From Phanerodontia chrysosporium (taxonomy: Eukaryota > Basidiomycota > Agaricomycetes > Polyporales > Phanerochaetaceae): 64,000 nucleotides of DNA. A program made the translations under genes and the position numbers. Below the pieces are notes generated by a model. It was not told the DNA's origin and did no database searches. It saw only the letters and a program-made list of their open reading frames with translations. This document shows positions 34,687-44,403 of the stretch, one piece after another. Every line of letters starts with the position of its first letter. Position 1 is the first letter of the stretch. The DNA lies in assembly GCA_001910725.1 (NCBI GenBank), contig MJGA01000035.1:1-64000 (forward strand). Direction: 5' to 3'.

Positions 34687-35674
34687 TGGGTCTATCGCGA
34701 CGTGGTGAACGTCGTTGCGGCCGTAAAACCGCCCGCCTCGATCGCAGGCGCAGACTTGAACGTGCCAGCCTTTGTCGACACGCGCCATGCCCGGACGGCT
34801 GCCGCGATGTAGTGTTGACCTGCGAAAGGCTCAGCAAGAGCATGCGAACGACAGTAGATACGCACGTTATGATGACGCAGAATTTGGGTCCCGTTCGCGC
34901 GCGAAGCACGACGTCCGAGTTCTCCACCGCGTCGCGGATGTTCTCGCGGATATACGGCTTCTTGCTGTACCACTGGCCGTCTAGAAAAAGAACATACCCC
35001 TCGCTTCTGAAGGTAGTGTCAGTGCGCGCGGGACGAGAGTGTACGCGAAGAACGTACGGCACTGCGCGGCGCGCCTCAGGTTGTAGCCGCGCTGCAATCG
35101 CGCTCCTTCGTTTCTGGTCGGTGAGTTTGCCGTTGTACGGCAGGGTCTTCGATAGACGAGCCATTCTCGCGGTCGCAGGTCGACAGTTGGCCAGCGGTGT
35201 TCAGCAACGACGGGCGACGTTGACACGTGTGTAGGCGGGCGAGGTCCTCTCTTGGATGTGGTGAGAGGCGACACAGAGCGTGCGCGACAGGTCGGCGTGG
35301 TCGGAGCCGTCAATGACGAGCTGGCGAAGGTGTGGACGTCGTCGAAGCTGCAGATGTCGAGCAGCACGCGGTGCGACCGCGCGCACAGGAGCTGGCAGGG
35401 GATGAGCGTGAGATCTAGTTGTTCTCCTGGTTGTGGATGTCGAGCAGGGCGGTGGACACGTTGTCGAGGGGTAGGGAGGCCAGGCACGCTGTGTTCAAGG
35501 TGGGAGAGGGAGTAAGGGACAGGTAAGCACTCACTGCGATGCCAGACACTCTGGCAGTGTCACTGTTGGCTTCTGTGCTGGCTGTGGTTGGCTGGAGAGG
35601 TTGAGAGGAAGGTAGTGGGGTAAAGGGAGGCAGGTAGATTGGAGTAGACGCGATGTCGAAGTCAGAGCAAGCCA
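34687..35674 (-). CDS. Hypothetical spliced gene, unknown function
   Basis: Minus-strand segments look like coding exons. A possible start is MACSDFDIASTPIYLPPF at 35674. This is followed by CLASLPLDNVSTALLDIHNQ, LIPCQLLCARSHRVLLDICS with DDVHTFASSSL, a gap, then RVHSRPARTDTTFRSEGYVL and FLDGQWYSKKPYIRENIRDA, and a last exon near 34690-34830. Several frames are open at once and I could not build a unique splice model. No family was recognised. The region may be a real, poorly conserved gene or a decaying one. Confidence 0.35.
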
Positions 35675-37337
35675 TGGTAAAAGGGATAACCAAGCACCTT
35701 TGCCTATACCAAGTCCTGCCCTTTCTCTAAGTCCTAGACCCCAGATGACAGTCCTTGAGAGCGAGTTTGAGGTTCGCTCTTCTGCGAGGAGGCGAGGTAA
35801 GAAGAGAGGATGAGGGAGGGGGAGGTTGAAGAGCAAGGAAGAACGCAAGAAACCAGGGCGCCCGTTTACCAGGTTGCGATGTCAGCGCCGCCTCGCGAGC
35901 TGAACGTCGGCCGGTTACCGGTCTGTAGTTCCACGATGCGCGCGCCAGCAACTTCGCGCGCGCGCGCGCGCCGTCTGCCCTTGACGCGCTCGCACTCTGA
36001 CACTTGCTCACCACGGCCGTGCGCACGCGCGCCCAATATCTTACCCTCTCGGCTGTCACGTCTTCATGGCGAGGAAGCACTCCCGCCGTTAGCCACAACG
36101 ACGTGGGTACCGTTATTGCAGGGAGCTACAAGGCTCCTGCGTTGAGTGGCAGTCTACTGGGGTGCCTTGGTGCTCGTCAGCGTTCGCGCCCTGAAATTGG
36201 TTACGATTGCTTACTGCACCGTCGCTACCGTCCCTATCCCCTCCCAGCTTCGTACGCCGTCGTCTTCCTGCGCGGTGCGCGATTTTGAGCAGTGAAGAAT
36301 CTAGACAGAGCGTTGTCAATTATTTTCAACAGACACTAGCTAAGTCAGCCTCGAGCTACAACTGTGTTTTCTCTATGTCTATGGCACGCTCTACATCCTC
36401 AGCGGGCATCTCACTGTTACCCTCCGCCACCGCCAGATAACGAGAGAACCCGGTACAGTCGGACTCACCTCACCCGTTGTCTGCTGTAGTGAAGCCTCTC
36501 GTGCTTGTCGTCTCGCTTGTCTGCACGTCAGTAGGTGACACTCCGGCCCTGCTCCTCCCCAAACTCAGCAGGCCATGCGCGCACGCTGAAGGTTTCCGCG
36601 AACCAGATGACTGCTACCTTTTGTCTTCGTGTCTGCTCCTGAGAAAGGTGTGTCAGTGCCGGACGGGTGTACAGGAGCAGTTGAAAAAACAGGCGATGAG
36701 AAGACCTTGTCCAGATGCTGTGCCTTGACATAGTTACAATTGAGATTTACAACGGCGAGGCGACATGCATGCTCAACGTTTGGCATCGTGCCCTCGTTCA
36801 TGTTCTATAGCCCAGGCCGCAGCGGGTCGGTGGTCTATCGGACCACGCCTTGGCGACTCTACAGGGGGCCATGGACTCAATTCATCGCTCTGGAAGTCGA
36901 ATCTCAAACTTGCATTGCAGGTAAGATACAGTTTTCGCGTACAGCAGGCCAGGACGGCAGTGGTGGTGACTCTATGGAATACCTGAAGCCTACGTAGATC
37001 AGTGAGTTGCACACGCCAAACTGGGGACTGAATATACCTGGATGGCGTCCTCATCCAAACTGAGGACATCATCCCCTTCTCGAGTCTGCTCTTCTTCCCT
37101 TCGCGGCAGGACAACAAGAGCGGATGCACGATCAACTCTCGAGCGAAAAGCAGGTGTGGCAACGTAAAGGTCGTCAATCGAGCCACAGCCCTACTCGCGT
37201 AAGCTAGCTGACCAGCATTGTATGGGCGCGGATGATACTTGCCGGGAAATTTGGAGACCGCGCTTGAAACACCAAGATACTCGAGAGCGAGCTGGGACTA
37301 CGAGTAACGACGGTGACGGCGGAGACGAAAGACCTGC
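35675..37337. other. Gene-poor region with simple repeats
   Basis: Includes a (CG)n run near 35955-35971. A plus-strand stretch near 37025-37190 reads GVLIQTEDIIPFSSLLFFPS, which may be a relic exon of an unknown membrane protein. Nothing else supported. Confidence 0.35.
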
Positions 37338-37572
37338 ATCAGCCTAGTCTAGGCGCGCGCCTAAATCCCACGTAAGCGGATTGTGCCCGGATTGAAGACA
37401 AACGCCGTTTCGGATTCAGCCCGGATTCAAAACAGTCTCCCTAGCCTGACGCCGGAGACCGCCTAGCCCAGAAAGACCAGCTTAGCCTAGTCGCGCGCTC
37501 GGCTCCTCACGCCCCGGTATTGCTGTCGGATTCAGCCCGGATCTAGTGCGGATTCAAGCCGGATTCAACGTG
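37338..37572 (+). repeat. Dispersed repeat R1, copies 2 and 3 (two head-to-tail partial copies)
   Basis: The first copy begins atcagcctagtctaggcgcg and includes the perfect palindrome TAGGCGCGCGCCTA (37350-37363) and ggattgtgcccggatt. The second begins near 37483 with ttagcctagtcgcgcgctcg and continues ggctcctcacg and ttgctgtcggattcagcccg. GGATTC motifs recur five times at short intervals. The first copy closely matches 63713-63824. Confidence 0.8.
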
Positions 37573-37716
37573 CTCTCCAAAGGTGTTGCAGTGAGTGCGG
37601 GCAGACGGTGTAAGCCCCAACAAGGTAGATGCGATAATTCCATGCAAACATGATGACCACAATCAGGTACCGTTACATCGTTGCCCACGAGCATACTAGG
37701 CACTGGCTGAACGCTT
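37573..37716. other. 3' flank of the CACTA-like transposase
   Basis: Short non-coding interval. I looked for a CACTA terminal inverted repeat here and found none by eye. Confidence 0.3.
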
Positions 37717-40700
37717 CTAACCACCGAACTCAGTCCTGCACGCCCAGGCGATCAGCAACATGACAACTTTGAGATGTGATATGCTTACTCTGTCCAATGG
37801 AAGTACGTGGATACAATCCTGGCTTATCGCAGTTTGCTGTTGTGGTCGCGGAGTAGAAGCAAAGTGACAAACGATATCGTTAATCCGAACGAAGGTCGGG
37901 GCGCTGCGCATGTAGAACATCTTTCCCGCTGGATTGAGGTAAGCGTGATAGGGGTCGTGGCAAATGTCCTCGGGTGATAGCGGGTGAAAAGCGTCGACAA
38001 TGGCGTAGACGTGATATTCCACCTCAGAATTGTCAAGACGTCGGGGCCAGGCGACGATGGTCGAAATATATCCCGCCTGCCAACTTCCTGCTGCCAAGTC
38101 TCCGAATACAACTTGGCTGTCGCCTATGGCAGTAGACTTTGGGCAGAACCGCACGCCACCACGCGTGATACTTTTCTGCAGTAGCACCTCCTGCCCCAAC
38201 ACGCCAAAGGTTCCGAAGGTTCCGAAGTCAAGGAGGCCGTCTTCCAAGAGACGTATGCGTAACTGCTCATCAATGTGGGGTTCCAGCGTCGTGCACTTCG
38301 TGGTGTTCTCCAATTCGGGTTCCGCTTCCCCACGAAGTGCGAGTGTGTCGTTGAAGAAAGTTCCACGTTTGTCGTCGCCAAAAACACGTTCGAACTCGGG
38401 GGTCAGACGAGATGCGACGGGCTCAGGCAATTGCTCTGAGCTCATGAGGACTCGAACTTCCTGCGCTGCACAGAAGTTCCGAAACATCGTCGCTTCCAGT
38501 TCACCTGCAACACAGCATCAGAGTGGCACTGCTGGGAGTGGTGGAGCTTTCTCGTACCAGATTTCCGGTTTGTATTCTGTTGCTGGAGAACGTGGTTGTA
38601 GCGTTCAAACGGGAAACATCTCCAGGAGTGAACGGGTCCAAAGAGCTCTAGAAACCGGGGGAGGTGCAGCGAAAGATGTTGGCTTGCCATAAGTGACTTG
38701 GTAGGATATAAGCGAATGACGCCTTGAAGGTAAAGCTGCATGGATTCGTGATACTCTTTTATCCGTGAGGCGGTCTGAACGCGCATGTTGGCCAGTTTTG
38801 TTGCCTTGACCAGGTGCATGAAGTTTCCGAGAATTTCACGCTCAGTGTCAGAAGCGGCGGGGGATCCCAAGATTCTGACCATGGAAGTCACTAAATTTAC
38901 CGTGCATGCTGTGCGCCACTCGTCAGCTGAGAGGGTACCATGGGCAGCGCTCCCTAGATTTCCTGGGGCTCGTCCAATCCATGACGGAAGCGTTGTGGCT
39001 TCCATGTCTTCATGAACAATCTTCAATTTGCTTCCTCCCAGCACGAACGCATTGCATTGCGGAGGTTTTGGTCTCGCCGTGCCAGCATTCTGGCTTTCAT
39101 CGCGCTTAAAAGGGATGTCAACATGAGTTACGCCTAACCACGCCAATCTCACCCACATAAATCGAGAGTTTGTTCAGGATATCTAACTTGCTCATCGAGT
39201 TTATGGTCTGTTGAGAGGCTCCCGATAATTCCGTGGTGAGGTCGGGACGGCTGCTCGCCACCGACTGAGCCAGCGCTACCACCACAGGCTTCCGCATTTT
39301 TCTGGAGACGGCTTTAACGGACGGCGTGACCTGCCATTCGTGAAGCGCATCTTCCAGCTCGTCTCCGGTAGCAGGGTCATTCCTACTCGGTTTTGGAGCG
39401 CTAGGATCGACGACTGAGCCATCTGGTCGGACCCATCCTTGCTCTAACCTCTGTGGTATGCGTGTCAGCAGTGTCCGACGCTCAGATTTCGAGGAGTCGC
39501 GGCAGACTGACATATTGATGCAAAGCGTCCAACTGAGCCTTTCTCTTGGCTCCGAAATGCAGGCCGGCATCCTGGCACAGTTGTTTCAATACACGAGCTC
39601 CAAGCTCATTGATCTCGGTGGCGGTACCGTGTCGCATAAGCCTCCAAGCGCGCTCCATATCGAACGCATCGGGGTTCGGGTTCCGCTTTGGTTGGTCCTG
39701 ATCCTGGGCGGCATCGTCGACTCTTACGTCCATGCCCCAATACACACGGCAGTGCGTCTGCAGGTTTCTGAGGAGCAGGATGTGCATGCTATCAATCACG
39801 GTGAATTTCACAGGATCCCAGTATGGTAGGCGCAATAGCTCGGTGTAGCGAATACCGTGTTCTTCGAATAGCTTCTTCCGCCCGCCGGTAGATGCATCCT
39901 TCCATCGCTCGGCGTGTGCAGCGAACTCTTCTCGGCTTTGAATTCCAGGTGGCCATGTGTCCATGTCTAAGTTGTCGAGCTCATGCAAGGTTAATCCGCA
40001 ATATGGACAGAAATGCATAGATCCGTGACTTCCGAAAGCCATGACCTGCCTAGAAGCAGGAGTATCACAGACCACCGGGACAAGGGCGACTCGAACAAGA
40101 CGACCTTTGGCGTGCCTGTGCGTTCTGGTGTAGTAGACGCCACGATCCCAGAAAATGAGCAGGTCGTCAACCAGAGGCCGAAGAAGATGGTTCACTTCTG
40201 TGAGGGATGGCTCCTGAGGGCCTGGGATGACGCCAACAAGGAAGACGTTCTCCAAGCGATGACGAACGTCCGGGGGTAGGTTGAGACATACCATGTATAT
40301 GGCAGTCGACGAATTATGGGCGCCTCCGAGTGAATTCTGGAATGGATGAAAACCGTCCATGTTGAGAGCAAAGACTAGACGTCCCTCACGACTTCCTGGA
40401 GATCCCACAAATGGTTTTTTGTCTGCGCCTTTGAACTCGCGAAGTGCCTCTCCATCCCAAATGTCCCTCATCTCCCCGGGCTTTGCTCCTGTGTCGAAAA
40501 CGTCTCGGTGAAGGAGATCCTCAATACCAGGGCGTCGCATTAGCTTGCCAACCCATTCCTTCAGATCGTGATGCAGATAGCGTCTTGCAGCTCTTGATCT
40601 CCCTTGAGACATACGCCGCAGTGATTTTCCACATTCAGGGGAGTCGTGGGCTTCCTTGTTCGTACAGCGGTCTGGAAAGTCGTCGATGGGGTAGCAGCAG

Positions 40701-41785
40701 AAACAGCGAGGGCAGCAACAAAACTCGACTGAAGCGGGATTGAGATGCAGGCTGTCCAGAATTGTCCTCACGTCGTAGGGGATATCTGAAGCAGAGGGCC
40801 CAAACAGCTCGTGTGGTAAATCAGCCTCGGATAGCGCCATAGATGCGAATTGGTGCAAGCCGACTGATATGAAAGAGCAACGAGCCATAGACACATGGCA
40901 CAGCAAAAAGAGAACGGCAACAAGGAGCTGAGCAAACAGAGATATGTTGTCTTCTGCAACAGCTGGTCGAACGTAATATGCCGCTATACACTTCGTTAGT
41001 CGTTGTTTCCACGAGTATTGCTTGTACGCACATGTATCCACGACAGGAACCTTGCCCTCCTTGACGTATCTTCTTGCACGGGATAGCAATTTAGAGCGAC
41101 GCTCCCATTCCAGCTGTTTGTGCAACTCGATGGCGTATAGGTCGCCTTGGACCCGAGATACCATGTCCTTCAGGTGTTTCTGCACTAGTTCGTTCTCGGT
41201 ATCCACGCCACCCAGCCGAGACATAAAATCGAGCAACCAAGCTTCGTGCTCCAGCAGCGCTTGATTTGACTCTCGTCCAGGTTCCAAAGAATACGGTCCG
41301 GTGTTAGCTTCATGGGTGAGGCGCATGGGTGCATGGACGGTCTGGAAGGGTGACGGAGGAAACAGGAAAACGACATTTTCCATGTCTATGGTAGGGAGAG
41401 CAGTCTTCCGCGTCTCAAGACCTTCAGATATGGAGGCAATGAGGCAGAGATACGCGGCTGCTTGAGGGGAGCGGACCCGCTGCGCCTCGGGTCGCATTGC
41501 TCGAGGTGGAGTGGGAGCGGAGCGCTTGCGGGGACGCGGCGGCAGCGGATCGTCCTTAGGTATCTCTTGCGTATGACCCCCAGAAAGGTTTCGGTTGTCC
41601 ACCTTCTGGTGCTTGGCATATTCCGCACTGCTCACGGCTTTCCCGCAAACGAGAGATCCCAGTTGTGGATGCCACGCCACTCCAGAAGACGAGCACTCCG
41701 TGCATTGACAAATACAGAAAACTGCAGGTTCTTGAGGCCTGTTCTGTCCTACTGGATTCTTGTTGCGATCCAGCCGAGGCTTCAT
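37717..41785 (-). mobile_element. CACTA (En/Spm)-like DNA transposon, Plavaka-type transposase gene
   Basis: One minus-strand gene with introns. Exon 1 (41785-39512) starts MKPRLDRNKN and carries a cysteine motif (CICQCTEC), the core block FALNMDGFHPFQNSLGGAHN, VFLVGVIPGPQEPSLTEVNH, a Cys-x2-Cys segment FCPYCGLTLHELDNLDMD, and YWDPVKFTVIDSMHILLLRN. The intron 39451-39511 joins LHQY to RLEQGWVRPDG. Later exons contain LPSWIGRAPGNLG, GTLSADEWRTACTVNLVTSM and ELFGPVHSWRCFPFERYNH, the DUF4218-like block typical of CACTA-family transposases in basidiomycetes. The gene ends at 37717. All exons are open and GT-AG sites fit the joints, so coding capacity looks complete. Function: cut-and-paste transposition. 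Terminal inverted repeats were not found, so element borders are unknown. The distinction between Plavaka and other CACTA-like lineages is by recollection of the family. Confidence 0.8.
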
Positions 41786-42215
41786 GATCTTAACCTGGTT
41801 TATACGTTAGTAATTGAATTCACGCAAATTAGGCTGGGCTCACCCAAATATCTGAAGGCGACAATCGATAGCTAGTCCGGTCTATCCTGATAACTAGTAG
41901 GATTATAGACCAATGAACCGAGACTTGGCCGATTTGCAGGGAATCCTCGGTCAGGTGCAACAAGTTCACTTGCGAGGACGGACACGAGTGCAGACACCAC
42001 AGCCGGAACAGGCTAATGTTTGCTGTTATTTGTTCGCACAAAGGATGCAACGACAGACGCCTGTATGCCGACTTAACCAGAACCATGACTTCTCTCGACG
42101 TCCACGAGATCATTGCCCGACCGTCCTTGGCTCACCTGGTCATGAGAGACGTGGTACTTATAGAGGAAGATGGGTCCAACCCAGAAAGCATCACACTAGG
42201 AGTCACAATCATATT
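41786..42215. other. 5' flank of the transposase, left flank of the retrotransposon
   Basis: Presumed promoter or 5' region of the CACTA-like element, now separated from its former upstream sequence (from 50323) by the retrotransposon. Open stretches here carry no recognised domain. Confidence 0.4.
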
Positions 42216-42220
42216 ATTAT
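42216..42220 (+). repeat. Target-site duplication ATTAT (left copy)
   Basis: Five bases immediately outside the left LTR. The identical ATTAT follows the right LTR at 50318-50322. A 5-bp duplication is usual for Ty3/gypsy integration. Confidence 0.8.
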
Positions 42221-42817
42221 CACAAAAATGCGCTGCCCTAGCGCCTATACACCAAACCAACCAGCAATACTCACTGGCAAAGGTTTACTTGGACTACAAG
42301 GGGTGTAGCCAAGCTTGAAGACGAGGTATAGAGACTAGAGAGGTGAGATGCGATGAGATTGAAGCTGGGGAGGCACCCCCAGCCCTCAGGGTTTATATAC
42401 ATGTGTACCAGGTCCCCAGGGACCGGTGTTCAGGGTCCTAGCTATCTAATACCTACTACGCTATTGGCTAGTGCCCTACAGGCATTCCTACATTCTCCTA
42501 CACGTTCCTAAATGTTCCTACGATGTCCCAGAAACCTCCAGAACGTTCTAGCACTGTCCGGACCTGTCCAGAGACCTCCAGGACTTTCTAGTCCATTCCG
42601 GAGTGTCTCGGCGCTTCCAGACCCTTGCCTGCTTCTAGACCTTCGACCATGTGACCCTGGGATACCGCACGTGTGCGCATCACGTGACCGCCGTATCACG
42701 TGACCAGCCCCGAGCCTAGGGCTGTCACTCCAGCGCTTCTGCATGTCACAGTTCGGAGTAATCGCTTCTGTCACCTGCTGCCCCTAACCCTAAGGGTTAA
42801 GACGAAAAACTGTGACA
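42221..42817 (-). repeat. 3' LTR (597 bp)
   Basis: Identical to 49721-50317 except for one base (T at 42549, C at 50049). In transcription sense it begins TGTCACAG and contains the promoter elements described for the 5' LTR. The neighbouring internal sequence GAATTGGGGGTAA, directly before TGTCACAG on the minus strand, is a plausible polypurine tract for plus-strand priming. Confidence 0.95.
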
Positions 42818-42830
42818 TTACCCCCAATTC
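42818..42830 (-). promoter_or_regulatory. Candidate polypurine tract
   Basis: On the minus strand GAATTGGGGGTAA abuts the start of the 3' LTR, the position where plus-strand DNA synthesis is primed in LTR retrotransposons. The tract is short and not purely purine, so the call is positional. Confidence 0.5.
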
Positions 42831-42852
42831 TAGCTGAACCTCCTGGTGAAGC

Positions 42853-44403
42853 CTAAATACCAGTGGAGCCAAAACCATCGCTGCTGCGAATGGTTGAGTC
42901 GAGGCGAGAAACCGGAGTTGGTTCGGCGTAGGAGATTCTTTCGAGCACAAGTTGAGCGACACGATCACCCTTGTGGAATGTAAAGGTGTCGGGCGAGTTG
43001 TTGATGAGTAGAATTTTGAGCTCCCCTCGATAATCTCGGTCAATAACGCCTGCTCCTATGTCGATGCCTCTGAGGCTGAGGCCACTCCGTGGTGCGACTC
43101 GAGCGTAGGTACCTGGTGGAGTACACATTCGAAGGCCAGTTGGCGCTAGCTTGCGATCATGGGGCTTGAGCGTAAGGTCTTCCGTGATGAAAAGATCCAA
43201 CCCTGCGCTTTCTGGCGAGCCACGTGAGGGAAGTTTTGCATCCTTGTTCATGAGCTCGACCTCGAACTGGTCGTCTGCTCCCCAAGATTGGAGTAGCGCG
43301 AGTTCGCGCACGAAAAACTCATCCTCCTCGTCGTGGTGGCGTTGCAGAAGGGAAATTGCCTTTGGCGCATCTGGGTATTTCTTGTGGAATTGTTTGACCT
43401 TCGCCATAGCGTGCTTGAGATTGGGCAAGTATTCCCATGTGTCGCTATGCTCATCGTAGCCTCTCCACCGTACTCGGTACATAACACGGCCTTTAGAGTC
43501 TGGCTGTGCATCTACGATCTGCTCGACCTCGTACTCCTCGTCATCACCCACACGAATGGGTGGTAGGGGTTTGCGCGTGCGATTGGCAACCTCATCCTCG
43601 ACGTGCTTCGTGAGCTTGCTTGCGTGGAAGACCGGGTGAATCTTCACATGGGCTGGTAACTTCAGCTTGAAGGTGACCGGTCCCAGCTGCTCTACGATCT
43701 CGTAAGGGCCTACTCGCTTTGGTGCCAGTTTCTTGGAGGGAACCCGAAGGTTCAGATCCTTTGCGTCAAGCCAAACACGGTCTCCGACCTTGAACAAGGG
43801 TTCTGATTTACCCTGGTCGTAGTACCACTTCATTCGCTCTGCAGCCAGCACGAGCGCGGCTTTCGCCTGATCTTGGGCCTCCTGTCTAAGCTTCGTCCAG
43901 TCGTCCAGTTCTGACAACCTTGTAACACGGTCCTGCTCTGGGAACATGCGTGGATGACGGCCATATTCGACGAAGAATGGCGAGTTCTTGGTGCTTTCAT
44001 GCGCCTGGTTGTTGTATGCAAACTCGGCAGAGGGCAAAAGGTACGCCCAGTCGTCCTGCCTGAAGCTTGTGTAGCAGCGCAGATACTGCTCCAATGACTG
44101 ATTAACTCGCTCAGTCTGACCGTCTGCCTGAGGGTGAAATGCTGTAGTCATTGCTGACTTGATCCCCAGGAGTCTGCACCATTCCTGGAAGAGTTTCGCG
44201 GCGAACTGCGTTCCTCTATCCGAAATGATCTGTCTGGGTAGGCCGTGCAAAGGCCAAACACGCTCATAGAGCAAATTTCCCAGATCCTTGGCTGAAAACT
44301 CCTTGGTGATGGGGAGGAAATGTGCTCGCTTGGTTAAGCGGCAAACGACTACGAAGATAGCGTTGTAACCGTCCGACTCAGGCAAGTCCGTGATCATATC
44401 GCA
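42853..44403 (-). CDS. pol, 3' part: integrase catalytic core - chromodomain - dUTPase
   Basis: Same frame as the upstream pol segment, after a TAA at 44404-44406. The DDE integrase core is present: CDMITDLP, IISDRGTQF and FHPQADGQTERVNQSLEQYL supply the D, D and E positions. Next is a GPY/F module (RVGPYEIVEQLGPVTFKLKL, KIHPVFHASKL). A chromodomain follows (EYEVEQIVDA, YRVRWRGYDEHSDTWEYLPN), expected to guide integration to marked heterochromatin. The last ~130 residues form a trimeric-type dUTPase with all five motifs: SAGLDLF, PRSGLSLRG, GAGVIDRDYRGE, GDRVAQLVLE and RSSDGFGSTG. It would hydrolyse dUTP to dUMP and limit uracil incorporation during reverse transcription. Stop at 42853. A C-terminal dUTPase on a chromovirus pol is unusual. 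The motif match is clear and no catalytic residue appears lost. Confidence 0.93.
   Translation of the reverse strand, partial: CDMITDLPESDGYNAIFVVVCRLTKRAHFLPITKEFSAKDLGNLLYERVWPLHGLPRQIISDRGTQFAAKLFQEWCRLLGIKSAMTTAFHPQADGQTERVNQSLEQYLRCYTSFRQDDWAYLLPSAEFAYNNQAHESTKNSPFFVEYGRHPRMFPEQDRVTRLSELDDWTKLRQEAQDQAKAALVLAAERMKWYYDQGKSEPLFKVGDRVWLDAKDLNLRVPSKKLAPKRVGPYEIVEQLGPVTFKLKLPAHVKIHPVFHASKLTKHVEDEVANRTRKPLPPIRVGDDEEYEVEQIVDAQPDSKGRVMYRVRWRGYDEHSDTWEYLPNLKHAMAKVKQFHKKYPDAPKAISLLQRHHDEEDEFFVRELALLQSWGADDQFEVELMNKDAKLPSRGSPESAGLDLFITEDLTLKPHDRKLAPTGLRMCTPPGTYARVAPRSGLSLRGIDIGAGVIDRDYRGELKILLINNSPDTFTFHKGDRVAQLVLERISYAEPTPVSRLDSTIRSSDGFGSTGI

Noticed and set aside
42229..42817. LTR border placed at TG/CA inside the shared sequence (42229)
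   Set aside because: Would lose the perfect 5-bp ATTAT target duplication and leave shared bases outside the LTR.
42853..43250. Free-standing host dUTPase gene inside the element
   Set aside because: It is in frame with, and directly continuous to, the integrase-chromodomain frame with no start or intron between.
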